From contig NZ_JAAOYM010000001.1 of the NCBI RefSeq assembly GCF_011761185.1, positions 3,720,001 to 3,784,000 on the forward strand: 64,000 bases of DNA, in the 5' to 3' direction. Positions 9,143 through 19,926 of this stretch are shown in pieces (position 1 is the stretch's first letter; each line of letters begins with the position of its first letter). The position numbers and the translations under genes are program-made. Source of the DNA: Saccharomonospora amisosensis (GTDB lineage Bacteria; Actinomycetota; Actinomycetes; Mycobacteriales; Pseudonocardiaceae). Below the pieces are notes generated by a model. That model saw only the letters and a list, made by a program, of their open reading frames with translations, searched no databases and was not told where the DNA came from.

Positions 9143-10746
9143 GCACGCTGGCCCAGAGCATCGAAGGCAGCAACCCCGCGCTCAACATCAGCATCTTCGC
9201 GCTGTTTGTGATCGTGACGCTGGTGATCGTGTTCCGCGCCTCCCGCAACACGCGCACCGCCTCGGACTACTACGCCGCGGGCCGCGCGTTCTCCGGCCCG
9301 CAGAACGGCACAGCGATCGCGGGCGACTACCTGTCGGCGGCGTCGTTCCTCGGGATCGCGGGGGCCATCGCCGTGTACGGCTACGACGGGTTCCTCTACT
9401 CGATCGGGTTCCTGGTCGCGTGGCTGGTGGCACTGCTGCTCGTCGCGGAGCTGCTGCGCAACACCGGCAAGTTCACGATGGGCGACGTGCTGGCCTTCCG
9501 GATGCGACAGCGCCCGGTGCGCGCCGCCGCGGCGTCGTCCACTCTGGCCGTGTCGTTCTTCTACCTGCTCGCTCAGATGGCCGGTGCGGGCGCGCTGGTG
9601 TCCCTGCTGCTCGGCGTCGACAGCGACCTGGGGCAGGCCATCGTGATCGCCGTGGTCGGCGTTGTCATGATCACCTACGTGCTCGTCGGCGGTATGAAGG
9701 GCACCACCTGGGTGCAGATCATCAAGGCCGCACTGCTCATCGCGGGCACCTTCGTGATGACGGTGTGGGTGCTGGGCCGCTACGGTCTGAACCTTTCCGG
9801 ACTGCTCGGTGCGGCCGCTGACGCCTCCGGCGACGGCGATGCGCTGCTCAACCCGGGTAACCGTTACGGCGAGAGCGGGACCACGCAGCTGGACTTCCTC
9901 TCACTCGGTATCGCGCTCGTGCTCGGCACGGCAGGCCTTCCGCACGTCCTGATGCGGTTCTACACGGTGCCCACGGCGAAGGAAGCCCGCAGGTCGGTGG
10001 TGTGGGCCATCGTGCTGATCGGCCTGTTCTACCTGTTCACCCTGGTGCTTGGCTACGGTGCGGCCGCGCTGGTCGGCTCGGACGCGATCAGCAACGCGCC
10101 AGGCGGGTCCAACGCCGCGGCGCCGCTGCTGGCGGAGGCCCTTGGCGGACCGCTACTGCTCGGGTTCATCGCGGCGGTCGCCTTCGCCACGATCCTCGCG
10201 GTGGTGGCGGGCCTGACGATCACAGCGTCGGCGTCGTTCGCGCACGACGTCTACGCGAACGTGATCAAGAAGGGTCAGGTGGACAGCAAGAACGCCGAGG
10301 TGCGCGTCGCGCGGATCACCGCTTGCGTGATCGGTGCCGTGGCGATCGTCGGCGGCATCCTCGCCAAGGACCAAAACGTCGCGTTCCTCGTCGCGCTGGC
10401 GTTCGCGGTGGCGGCGTCGGCCAACCTGCCCACCATCCTGTACTCGCTGTTCTGGAAGCGGTTCAACACCTCGGGCGCGTTGTGGTCGATCTACGGTGGC
10501 CTCGCGGTGACGATCGTGCTCATCGTGTTCTCCCCCGCGGTGTCGGGATCTGAGAACGCGATGATCACCGGCGTGGACTTCCACTGGTTCCCGCTCAGCA
10601 ACCCGGGGCTGGTGTCCATCCCGGCATCGTTCCTGCTCGGCTGGCTCGGGACGGTGCTTTCGAAGGAGCACCTCGAGGACAAGTACATGGAAATGGAGGT
10701 GCGCTCGCTGACCGGGGCCGGTGCCGAGAAGGCCACGTCCCACTGA
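9139..10746 (+). CDS. Cation/acetate-type symporter (ActP-like)
   Basis: 535 aa SSS-family sodium-coupled monocarboxylate transporter. The SSS motif GDYLSAASFLGIAG is at about 56-69 and TAGLPHVLMRFYTV near 262-275. About 13 transmembrane helices are visible. It pairs with the upstream DUF485 protein exactly as actP pairs with yjcH. The gene ends at a strong terminator. Whether acetate, pyruvate or another short acid is carried is not determinable. It may be controlled by the LytS/LytR pair of the same locus. Confidence 0.92.
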   Translation: MSTLAQSIEGSNPALNISIFALFVIVTLVIVFRASRNTRTASDYYAAGRAFSGPQNGTAIAGDYLSAASFLGIAGAIAVYGYDGFLYSIGFLVAWLVALLLVAELLRNTGKFTMGDVLAFRMRQRPVRAAAASSTLAVSFFYLLAQMAGAGALVSLLLGVDSDLGQAIVIAVVGVVMITYVLVGGMKGTTWVQIIKAALLIAGTFVMTVWVLGRYGLNLSGLLGAAADASGDGDALLNPGNRYGESGTTQLDFLSLGIALVLGTAGLPHVLMRFYTVPTAKEARRSVVWAIVLIGLFYLFTLVLGYGAAALVGSDAISNAPGGSNAAAPLLAEALGGPLLLGFIAAVAFATILAVVAGLTITASASFAHDVYANVIKKGQVDSKNAEVRVARITACVIGAVAIVGGILAKDQNVAFLVALAFAVAASANLPTILYSLFWKRFNTSGALWSIYGGLAVTIVLIVFSPAVSGSENAMITGVDFHWFPLSNPGLVSIPASFLLGWLGTVLSKEHLEDKYMEMEVRSLTGAGAEKATSH

Positions 10747-10765
10747 CCGCGCGGGCGCGCGCGAC

Positions 10766-10803
10766 AGGGCGGTTCCCCGCTTCCCAACCCGGGGAACCGC
10801 CCT
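10766..10803 (+). terminator. Terminator hairpin after the symporter operon
   Basis: A 13-bp perfect stem (AGGGCGGTTCCCC at 10766-10778, complement at 10791-10803) with a 12-nt loop, 20 bases after the symporter stop. No U-tract follows, which is common in actinobacteria. Confidence 0.75.
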
Positions 10804-10866
10804 CCCGCCCGCGAGTCCCCCGCTCCCGCCCGCGAGTCCCCCGCTCTCGCCCGCTAGTTCTGCACT
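10804..10866. repeat. Tandem 21-bp intergenic repeat, 2 exact plus 1 degenerate copy
   Basis: Two identical 21-bp units at 10804-10824 and 10825-10845 (core CCCGCGAGTCCCCCGCT), followed by a diverged third at 10846-10866 (CTCGCCCGCTAGTTCTGCA). They lie between the symporter terminator and the tRNA-Pro terminator and have no coding role. Confidence 0.7.
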
Positions 10867-10920
10867 CCGGACACTTCGACCCCACCCGCGACTACCTGCC
10901 ACGAACCCCCACATAAAGAA

Positions 10921-10951
10921 CGCCCGAACCCACACTCCGTGGGTTCGGGCG
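10921..10951 (-). terminator. Rho-independent terminator of tRNA-Pro
   Basis: A perfect 13-bp stem (CGCCCGAACCCAC at 10921-10933, complement at 10939-10951) with a 5-nt loop. Read on the minus strand it is followed by TTCTTTAT. It lies 28 bases beyond the 3' end of tRNA-Pro. Confidence 0.85.
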
Positions 10952-10979
10952 TCCAGGATGTCCTCAAGACATCACACCG

Positions 10980-11053
10980 TCGGGGTGACAGGATTTGAAC
11001 CTGCGACCCTTCGCTCCCAAAGCGAATGCGCTACCAAGCTGCGCCACACCCCG
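10980..11053 (-). tRNA. tRNA-Pro (anticodon TGG)
   Basis: Minus-strand cloverleaf: acceptor CGGGGTG pairs with CACCCCG, D-arm GCGCAGCTTGGTAGCGC, anticodon loop TTTGGGA giving anticodon TGG, T-loop GGTTCAAATCC, and discriminator A at 10980. No CCA is encoded. Confidence 0.97.
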
Positions 11054-11133
11054 TTCACCGCACCAGGGCGGTGTGCGACCACCTTAGCGGGTGCCGCTAC
11101 ACTACCGAAGCGGCCGGTTGCTCCGGCTCGCCC

Positions 11134-11207
11134 GCGGGCGTAGCTCAATGGTAGAGCCCCAGTCTTCCAAACTGGCTACGCGGGTTCGATTCCCGTCGCC
11201 CGCTCCA
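11134..11207 (+). tRNA. tRNA-Gly (anticodon TCC)
   Basis: Acceptor GCGGGCG pairs with CGCCCGC, D-arm GCTCAATGGTAGAGC, anticodon loop CTTCCAA giving anticodon TCC, T-arm CGGGTTCGATTCCCG, and discriminator T at 11204. CCA is encoded at 11205-11207. Confidence 0.97.
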
Positions 11208-11210
11208 CCA

Positions 11211-11242
11211 ACCGCCCCTCCGTGCCACAACGGAGGGGCGGT
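11211..11242 (+). terminator. Terminator of tRNA-Gly
   Basis: A 13-bp stem (ACCGCCCCTCCGT at 11211-11223, complement at 11230-11242) with a 6-nt loop, 4 bases after the CCA end, followed by CTTGTG. Confidence 0.8.
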
Positions 11243-11275
11243 CTTGTGCCGAAGTCCGACCGCGCGGTTTGCGCA

Positions 11276-11722
11276 TCACCCATCCACCTGACGTGCCGTG
11301 GCCATGGCCCGCTCGGTCTCCCAGAACGCCCGCATCGAGAGGATGAGCCCAGCCGCGTCCACCCGGTAGACGAACACACCGTCGGTGTCCACCCGATAGT
11401 TGCCGGGAAGGTAGGTGGTGATCGTTCCGACGTTGGCCACCTCGTCACCGGCCGCGTGCGAATCGGCGATCACGAACTCGAACCGCTCCACGTTCGCGAT
11501 GGTCTTGTCCCAGAAGGCGGAGATGCCGTCGGCGCCGTGGTGGCCCTTGCCCTCCTCGTCGAACATCGACGGTCCGACGGGGTCCTCCACGACGGCATCC
11601 GGATGGAACAGACTCAGCCACAACCCCTTGTCGCCTGCCACGACGGCGTTCATCGACCGCCATGCGGCCATCCGCGCGGCCGGTTGCCGCGCCTGCGGGT
11701 CCCAGCACACCGTGACACTCAT
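11276..11722 (-). CDS. SnoaL-like / NTF2-fold protein
   Basis: 148 aa from the ATG at 11722. The fold is suggested by the pattern of SnoaL-like proteins: AAWRSMNAVVAGDKGLWLSLFHPDAVVEDPVG, then a central GADGISAFWDKTIANVE helix and beta strands ending GLILSMRAFWE. Members bind small hydrophobic ligands and include isomerases and cyclases. The exact activity is unknown. The start overlaps the stop of the luciferase-like gene (ATGA), so the pair is probably co-translated, and the protein may act on the same substrate as that oxidoreductase. Confidence 0.82.
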   Translation of the reverse strand: MSVTVCWDPQARQPAARMAAWRSMNAVVAGDKGLWLSLFHPDAVVEDPVGPSMFDEEGKGHHGADGISAFWDKTIANVERFEFVIADSHAAGDEVANVGTITTYLPGNYRVDTDGVFVYRVDAAGLILSMRAFWETERAMATARQVDG

Positions 11723-12600
11723 GCGTCCCCCTCGAACTTCGCGATGTTCTCGTCGGCGAACCTGCGGATAGCGTCCTTCTTCTTCTCGATCGGCGCGTCG
11801 AAGCCCAGGCCCTCGAAGACCCACGGAACCGTGATCACGTCTGTCACGCCGATCTCCGCCTGCCTTCGGTAGCCGTCGAGGCCGAACTGGTCGACGCAGA
11901 CAGCCTGGATCTCGAAGGGCTCCCGCTGCTTGCCGTACTCCTCCCGGAGCTGATGCAGGGTCTGGATCGTGGAACGCAGTTCCTCGAACGTCATCATCGC
12001 CGACGCCCAACCGTCACCGACCCGTGCGGCACGGCGCAGGGCGACATCGCTGTGGCCGCCGACGTAGAAGGGCACGCGCTGCCGCGGCGCGGGGCTCATC
12101 TTCAGCTTCCCGAAGTCGAAGAAGCGTCCGTGGTACTCGACCATCCCGCCGTCCAGGATCAGCCGAAGCACCTCGATCGCCTCGTCGACGCGCTTGCCCC
12201 GGTTGGCGTAGGGCACCCCGCACCACTCGAACTCCTCGGGCGACCAGCCAACACCGAGCCCGAGACCGAACCGGCCACCGGTGAGGTTGGCGACCGAACC
12301 GACCTGGCGGGCGAGCAGCACGGGATGGCGGGAGCCGAGTTTGAGCACCGAGGTGTAGAAGCGGACACGGCTGGTGGCCGCACCCATCGACGCCGCCGCG
12401 ATCAACGGATCGACCCACGGTGTGTCCTCGTCCCAGAACCGGCTCCCGTCCTGGGTGTAGGGATACTCGGCCGAGACCGTCTCCGAATAGAAGAGCGAGT
12501 CCGGCAGCGCCACCGCGTGGTACCCGCACTCCTCCGCCGTTACCGCGAGTTCGGTTAGCTGGTCCAGCGGGCTCAGCGCGACCGACAACGTGAACTTCAT
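11719..12600 (-). CDS. LLM-class (luciferase-like) oxidoreductase, probably F420-dependent
   Basis: 293 aa TIM-barrel flavin/F420 oxidoreductase. It opens with MKFTLSVALSPLDQLTELA and contains GRFGLGLGVGWSPEEFEWCGVP at about 110-131, a hallmark of the actinobacterial F420-dependent group, and RVPFYVGGHSDVALRRAARVGDGW near 170-195. Substrate unknown. It is the first gene of a two-gene unit with the SnoaL-like gene. The upstream region (12601-12938) is AT-richer than its surroundings and also carries the NlpC/P60 promoter. Confidence 0.88.
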   Translation of the reverse strand: MKFTLSVALSPLDQLTELAVTAEECGYHAVALPDSLFYSETVSAEYPYTQDGSRFWDEDTPWVDPLIAAASMGAATSRVRFYTSVLKLGSRHPVLLARQVGSVANLTGGRFGLGLGVGWSPEEFEWCGVPYANRGKRVDEAIEVLRLILDGGMVEYHGRFFDFGKLKMSPAPRQRVPFYVGGHSDVALRRAARVGDGWASAMMTFEELRSTIQTLHQLREEYGKQREPFEIQAVCVDQFGLDGYRRQAEIGVTDVITVPWVFEGLGFDAPIEKKKDAIRRFADENIAKFEGDA

Positions 12601-12704
12601 GCGGCAGAACTATAACGTGTTCTAATTTCACTGGCCAGACCCAACCAACACCACCCGCCACCCTTGGATCGCTCCGTACTGTGACCGACCCCACTCGCTA
12701 AGTA

Positions 12705-12718
12705 GTGACATGGGTCAC
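12705..12718. promoter_or_regulatory. CRP/GlxR-type site
   Basis: GTGACATGGGTCAC at 12705-12718 is a perfect GTGA-N6-TCAC dyad, the core of the actinobacterial CRP/GlxR recognition sequence. It lies 234 bp upstream of the NlpC/P60 start and about 105 bp upstream of the divergent luciferase-like gene. The rest of 12601-12938 holds no gene I can support. Confidence 0.5.
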
Positions 12719-12938
12719 GTGCAGCCACGTTGGTTCCGTCGATCCGGGTCGCATTCGCGCTGCTCACCATTGCCGCCGTGGTCAAACCAGAATTTCGAGT
12801 TCCAGCAGGCACCGGGTGGCATCGACCCGTTTTCGATTCGCCCCGTGGCCGCCGTTCGTGTTTAGCGTTTTGCTGCCGCATCCGAACGGGCGCGGAAATC
12901 GCGAACGAGCAAATAGCTAACCCGAATTGGAGGAATCC

Positions 12939-13466
12939 GTGTTGACCACGTCGATACGAAAGTCGGTCACCGTTGTGAGTGTCGCCGCCGTGGCGATGCT
13001 GGGCTTCTCCGGCACCGGATCAGCCATGATGTCCGCCCAGCAGGGTGGCGGTGCCGCGGAAATCGCCCCAGTGGCGACACCGGCATCGGCGCACAAAACG
13101 ACGGCAACGGTTCCGATCGCACAACGAATCGTCGATGTCGCGGCCTCGCAGGAAGGGAAACCCTATTCCTACGGAGCCAGCGGCCCTGGCAGTTTCGACT
13201 GTTCGGGCCTTGTGCAATGGGTGCACAGACAGGTCGGTATCGATTTGCCTCGAACCTCTCGGCAACAGCGGGCCGCGGTTCCACATATCGCGAAGGCGGA
13301 TATGGCACCGGGCGACCTGGTGTTCTTCCACAACTCGGGTGGCACCGTGTACCACGTCGGCATTTACGCGGGCGGCGGCCGACTGTGGGCCGCACCCGAA
13401 CCGGGTGACGTCGTGCGCTCGCAGAACATCTGGACTGACTCGTACACAGTGGGCCGCGCCTGGTGA
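12939..13466 (+). CDS. Secreted NlpC/P60 cell-wall endopeptidase
   Basis: 175 aa. The GTG at 12939 has GGAGG 5 bases upstream; a TTG at 12927 would overlap that site. The signal peptide is basic then hydrophobic (residues 1-29, ending GTGSA). The NlpC/P60 domain covers about 60-175: nucleophile Cys88 in GSFDCSGLVQW and His139 in VYHVGIYAGGG. The third polar residue, usually His, Glu or Asn in the following AP motif, is Ala here (RLWAAPEPG). Such enzymes cut D-Glu-DAP stem peptides. A CRP/GlxR-like site lies upstream. Confidence 0.9.
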   Translation: MLTTSIRKSVTVVSVAAVAMLGFSGTGSAMMSAQQGGGAAEIAPVATPASAHKTTATVPIAQRIVDVAASQEGKPYSYGASGPGSFDCSGLVQWVHRQVGIDLPRTSRQQRAAVPHIAKADMAPGDLVFFHNSGGTVYHVGIYAGGGRLWAAPEPGDVVRSQNIWTDSYTVGRAW

Positions 13467-13538
13467 GTCCGGTCGGGAACTCTTGCGATACTGTCCGCGT
13501 TGTCCGGTTCGTAGAGCGAAACAACCGGGGAGTAGCCC

Positions 13539-14309
13539 ATGGAAACCACGATCTTCGTGGTCGTGTTGCTGCTGATCGTCGTGGTCGGCGGTTGGTACCT
13601 GGTGCGGTCGCAGGCCGAGGCCAAGCGGCGACGGTTGGAGGACACGAAGGCCGAGGCGCGCAGGTGGCTGGAACGGCTCGGCGGCCAGGTCCTCAACCTC
13701 ACCGGCACCGACGCCGCCTCGCAGCAGGCCATCGCCGACGCGGCCGAGCGATACAACGCGGCGGGCTCGCAGATGGAGCAGGCGCAGACCGAGGAGCAGG
13801 CCCGGCTTGTACGGCAGACCGCGCTGGAGGGCCTGTACTACGTGAGGGCGGCCAGGACGGCGATGGGGCTGGACCCCGGCCCGCCGCTGCCGGAGGACCC
13901 CGAGCGCGAGCGCGCGGGCAAGGTCACCGAGCACCGTTCGGTCGACGTCCAGGGACACCACTACGAGGCGTCGCCGGAGCCGACCCAGGGTACCCCGCAC
14001 TACTACCCCGGTGGCCGAGTCGCCGGTCGACCCGTTCCGCAGGGCTGGTACAGCGAGCCGTGGTGGAAGCCCGCACTGGTCGCGGGTGCGTGGGGCATTG
14101 GTTCCATGTTCCTGTTCAGCGCGATGTTCTCCGGAATGGCGGGTATCGCCAGTGCCTCGGCCTGGGAGTCCGGGTACGACGCGGGCCAGGAGGACGCCAT
14201 GGAATCCGGTGACATGGGCGACGGCGGTGACATGGGCGGTGACGGTGGCGGCGACTTCGGTGGTGACTTCGGCGGCGGCGATTTCGGAGGCGACTTCGGA
14301 GGGTTCTGA
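13539..14309 (+). CDS. Conserved actinobacterial membrane protein with Gly/Asp-rich tail
   Basis: 256 aa. An N-terminal helix (IFVVVLLLIVVVGGWYLV, 5-22) is followed by a charged helical region (25-115) rich in Ala/Glu/Arg that may form coiled coil, a proline-rich linker, a second hydrophobic segment (about 176-205, WGIGSMFLFSAMFSGMAG), and a low-complexity tail of GGDFGG-type units from about 220. The function is not known. It is convergent with nei, 3 bp apart. The tail resembles disordered glycine-rich ends seen in membrane-tethered scaffold proteins. Confidence 0.75.
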   Translation: METTIFVVVLLLIVVVGGWYLVRSQAEAKRRRLEDTKAEARRWLERLGGQVLNLTGTDAASQQAIADAAERYNAAGSQMEQAQTEEQARLVRQTALEGLYYVRAARTAMGLDPGPPLPEDPERERAGKVTEHRSVDVQGHHYEASPEPTQGTPHYYPGGRVAGRPVPQGWYSEPWWKPALVAGAWGIGSMFLFSAMFSGMAGIASASAWESGYDAGQEDAMESGDMGDGGDMGGDGGGDFGGDFGGGDFGGDFGGF

Positions 14310-14312
14310 CCC

Positions 14313-15122
14313 TCACGCCGGTTGGCAGGCCGGGCACCAGTAGAGATTTCGGCCCGTCAGCTCCGTGTGCGCCACGGGTGTGCCGCAGACCAGGCACGGC
14401 TGACCGGTACGGCGGTAGACATACACCTCGCCACCGTGCCGGTCCTGCCTGGGCGCGCGACCGGTCACCTCGGGCAGATGCTCTTCGGCCACGGTGTCGA
14501 TGCGTCCGCTGCGCACACCGGCCTCCATCAACCTCACGAGGTCGTCCCAGATGTCTCGCCACAGCGCCTCGTCCAAGTCACGGCCTGGCAGCATCGGCGC
14601 GACACCATGTCGAAACAGCACCTCAGCCCGGTAGACATTGCCAACGCCCGCGATCACGGACTGGTCCATGAGCAGCGCCGCCAGGCTGGTGCGGGACCGC
14701 GAAATCCGGTCCCCCGCGCGATGCGGCCGAGCATCTCGACGCAGTGGGTCGGGGCCGAGCCGGGCCTTGATCGCCTCAGCCTGTCCCTCGGTGAGCAGCT
14801 CACAGCGGTTGGGGCCGCGCAGGTCGGTCCAGTGGGTGCGGCCGACGAGCCGCATGCGTACCTGACCCACCGGCTCGGCCACGGGAAGCTGGGACTCGCT
14901 GAAGGTTCCGTACAGTCCCAGATGGACGTGCACCGTCCCGTGTGGCCCGTAGTTGTGAAACAGATGCTTGCCGTAGGCCTCGGCGCTGTCGAAGCGGCGG
15001 CCGTTGAGCAGCGCCGCCTCGGCAGCGAACCGGCCCTGCGGGCTTGCCACCTCCACCGGTGCTCCCGCGTAGCGGCGCTGGTGCAACCGTGCCAACCGGT
15101 GCAGGGTGTGACCTTCGGGCAT
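14313..15122 (-). CDS. nei: Endonuclease VIII / formamidopyrimidine-DNA glycosylase family protein (Nei1-like)
   Basis: 269 aa base-excision repair glycosylase/AP lyase for oxidised bases. The N-terminus MPEGHT provides the catalytic Pro2 and Glu3. The helix-two-turn-helix region is around SLAALLMDQSVIAGVGNVYRAEVL (160-183). A C4 zinc finger ends the protein (CLVC, 16 residues, CPAC). The rpiB stop overlaps its ATG by one base (TGATG). The neighbours rpiB, Rv2466c-like and pepN match the Rv2464c locus of M. tuberculosis, which encodes Nei1. Confidence 0.94.
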   Translation of the reverse strand: MPEGHTLHRLARLHQRRYAGAPVEVASPQGRFAAEAALLNGRRFDSAEAYGKHLFHNYGPHGTVHVHLGLYGTFSESQLPVAEPVGQVRMRLVGRTHWTDLRGPNRCELLTEGQAEAIKARLGPDPLRRDARPHRAGDRISRSRTSLAALLMDQSVIAGVGNVYRAEVLFRHGVAPMLPGRDLDEALWRDIWDDLVRLMEAGVRSGRIDTVAEEHLPEVTGRAPRQDRHGGEVYVYRRTGQPCLVCGTPVAHTELTGRNLYWCPACQPA

Positions 15123-15595
15123 CAGCCCTGCGGTAGTGCCGGCGCTGTCCCGGTGCGCTCGTAGTCGCTGATCTGCCGAACCCGCCTGCCGTGCCGCTCG
15201 TCAGGCGAGGGCAGGGTGGCAAGGAACGCCTCGACGATCTCGGTCGCCGCTTCCCTGGTGTGCATCCTGGCACCGACACCGATCAACTGCGCGTGGTTGT
15301 GCTCGCGGGTGAGCTTGGCCGTCTCCACACTCCACGCCAGCCCGGCCCGCGCACCGGGCACCTTGTTGGCGGCGATCTGCTCGCCGTTGCCGGAACCTCC
15401 GATAACGATGCCGACACTTCCCTCGTCGGCCACCACGCGGCGGGCGGTTTCGATGCAGAAGACCGGGTAGTCGTCAGCCGCGTCGTAGACATGCGGCCCG
15501 ACATCGACAACCTCGTGCCCCTGCTGCTGGAGGTGAGCGACGAGATGCCCCTTCAGTTCGAAGCCCGCATGGTCGGATCCCAAGTACACACGCAC
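15122..15595 (-). CDS. rpiB: Ribose-5-phosphate isomerase B
   Basis: 157 aa LacAB/RpiB-family enzyme interconverting ribose-5-P and ribulose-5-P. The GTG at 15595 is chosen because the family motif begins directly (RVYLGSDHAGFELK). Other signatures are YPVFCIETAR near residues 42-51, the GSGNGEQIAANKVPG loop near 70-84 and EHNHAQLIGVGAR near 102-114. The product end extends past the core as DERHGRRVRQI. It is coupled to nei by a one-base overlap and divergent from the MBL gene. Confidence 0.95.
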   Translation of the reverse strand: MRVYLGSDHAGFELKGHLVAHLQQQGHEVVDVGPHVYDAADDYPVFCIETARRVVADEGSVGIVIGGSGNGEQIAANKVPGARAGLAWSVETAKLTREHNHAQLIGVGARMHTREAATEIVEAFLATLPSPDERHGRRVRQISDYERTGTAPALPQG

Positions 15596-15767
15596 GGCAG
15601 GCAGTCTGCCATCCCCGCGATGCCCGCCCTCGAGGCACCCGGCATGCTCCGCCGTAACCGGGCTCGAACGGCGCATGCGAGATCCTGCCGCGAAGCTGGC
15701 CCGGACACGGACCACACTCGCCCGCAAGTGAGATCGACGGTGGGTGATGGCGGGCTACTGTGGCGGT

Positions 15768-16532
15768 GTGGACGCTATGGGTGACGGGCGCTGGGTCGAG
15801 GTGGGTCCCGGTGTACTCGCGCGGCGGTACGAGGAGCTGGACCTCACGGTCGGGCTCGTCATCGGCGAGGATGCGTGCCTTGTCATCGACACCCGAGGTG
15901 ACGAACGGCAGGGTGCCGAGCTCGCCGCGGCGGTCAGGGAGGTGACACCACACCCGTGGGCCGTCGTGCTCACCCACGCGCACTACGACCACGCCCACGG
16001 TCTTGCCGCGTTCCTGCCGTGCGAGGCGTGGGCTCACCCCGGTTGCCGCGCCGCCATGGCGGCGGACGGTGAGCAAGCACTCCCCCAGCAGCTCGTCACC
16101 GATGCGGCCGAGCTGAACGTGGGCGGGCGGCCGGTATCGCTGCGGCACTTCGGCCCTGCCCATAGCGACCACGACCTGGTGGTGCACGTACCTGACTGCG
16201 GTGTTGTTTTCGCGGGCGACCTGCTCGAACACGATCCCGGCGGATCATTCACCGCCGAGTCGTTCGGCTTCGACACCAGCCTGGCCACCTGGCCTGCCGC
16301 CGTCGAGCGCATCCTGGCGCTAGACCCGGCGGTCGTGGTGGCAGGTCACGGCGAGCCCGCCGGGCCGGGCTTCGCGGGGTTGTGCCATGACCAGCTCGCC
16401 ACGCTGGCGACCCTTCGCCGCGAGGTCGAAGCAGGCGAACTGCCCCGAGAACAGGCGCTGGCCCGCTCACCGTTGCCTGCCCGGGTCACCCTGGCCGCGC
16501 TGGGGCTGAAGGCCCGCTCAGTCGAACCGTAG
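15768..16532 (+). CDS. Metallo-beta-lactamase-fold hydrolase
   Basis: 254 aa from the GTG at 15768 (the ATG at 15777 is equally possible). It has the metal motif [10 protein letters not shown] (HxHxDH), His in the [11 protein letters not shown] segment, the bridging Asp in [11 protein letters not shown] and the final His in VVAGHGEP, so all MBL ligands are present. Substrate is not predictable; glyoxalase II-like or quorum-lactone-type activities occur in this fold. Its 3' end overlaps the converging DsbA-like gene by 15 bp. Confidence 0.88.
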   Translation: MDAMGDGRWVEVGPGVLARRYEELDLTVGLVIGEDACLVIDTRGDERQGAELAAAVREVTPHPWAVVLTHAHYDHAHGLAAFLPCEAWAHPGCRAAMAADGEQALPQQLVTDAAELNVGGRPVSLRHFGPAHSDHDLVVHVPDCGVVFAGDLLEHDPGGSFTAESFGFDTSLATWPAAVERILALDPAVVVAGHGEPAGPGFAGLCHDQLATLATLRREVEAGELPREQALARSPLPARVTLAALGLKARSVEP

Positions 16533-17141
16533 CTCTCGGTTCCTGGTCCGCTTCAGCTCGAAGAAGTCCGGATAACCGGCCAGCAGCCGGGCACCGTCGA
16601 AGACCCGAAGTGCGTCCTCCCCCCGTGGGACCGAGTTGAGCACTGGCCCGAAGAACGCGACGCCGTCGATGTGGATGGTAGGCGTGCCAACGTCCAGCCC
16701 GACCGGCTCCATACCTTCGTTGTGACTGGCGCGCAGTGCCTCGTCGTACTCGGTGGAGTGGGCCGCCTCCACCAGTTCGGCAGGCGCGTCCAGCTGCGCA
16801 AGGGCGCCCTTGAGAACCACATCGATGTCCTTGTTGCCCTCGTTGTGATAGCGCATGCCGAAAGCGGTGTAGAAGTCGCGCAGCACCTGCTCGCCGTCCC
16901 GCTGCGCCAGGGCGGTCGCCACCCGGACAGGGCGCCATGCCTGCACCATCAGCTCCTGGTACTCCTGCGGCAGGTCACGCCCTTCGTTAAGCATCGCCAA
17001 ACTCATCACCCGGAAGCGCAGGTCCAACTCGCGCTGCCGCTCCACCTCGAGGATCCAGCGAGAGGTGATCCAGGCGAAAGGACACACCGGGTCGAAGTAG
17101 AAATCGACGCGGGTGCTGCCTGCTTGCCTGTCTGTGGTCAT
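16518..17141 (-). CDS. DsbA-family thioredoxin-fold protein, Rv2466c-like
   Basis: 207 aa from the ATG at 17141. The sequence closely follows mycothiol-dependent Rv2466c: [52 protein letters not shown] and the C-terminal FFELKRTR. The active-site motif is CPFA rather than CPWC, so the nucleophilic Cys is kept and the second Cys is Ala. This favours a monothiol mechanism with mycothiol or a different role. Gene order nei-rpiB-this gene-pepN matches mycobacteria. The gene is divergent from pepN across 159 bp. Confidence 0.92.
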   Translation of the reverse strand: MTTDRQAGSTRVDFYFDPVCPFAWITSRWILEVERQRELDLRFRVMSLAMLNEGRDLPQEYQELMVQAWRPVRVATALAQRDGEQVLRDFYTAFGMRYHNEGNKDIDVVLKGALAQLDAPAELVEAAHSTEYDEALRASHNEGMEPVGLDVGTPTIHIDGVAFFGPVLNSVPRGEDALRVFDGARLLAGYPDFFELKRTRNRELRFD

Positions 17142-17300
17142 GCGATCTCCTGGTTGCGACGACTCAGCAGCGGGTAGGTACGTCCCTACAGGCAGCCAAC
17201 ACGGTCGCCACGCCGGTTGTTCCCTTCGCCAGCGCGGGTGCGCACGTGATTGGATGCGCTGAGCAGACCGTTCAACCAATCGACCAGCGCAGAGGTGCCA

Positions 17301-19865
<2,565 letters not shown>

Positions 19866-19877
19866 AGCTGATCCCGC

Positions 19878-19912
19878 GTCCGGGGTTCGCCGTTTTCGGC
19901 GTGGCCCCGGAC
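19878..19912. terminator. Hairpin between the converging pepN and DUF5130 genes
   Basis: GTCCGGGG at 19878-19885 pairs with CCCCGGAC at 19905-19912, with an inner CGCCG/CGGCG stem around a TTTT loop. It could serve both strands. Confidence 0.6.
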
Positions 19913-19926
19913 AGCGGTTCGAGCTT

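Noticed and set aside
12601-12938. Possible ydaO-type (c-di-AMP) riboswitch ahead of the NlpC/P60 gene
   Set aside because: Such riboswitches often precede wall hydrolase genes, but I could not find the conserved ydaO core sequences here.
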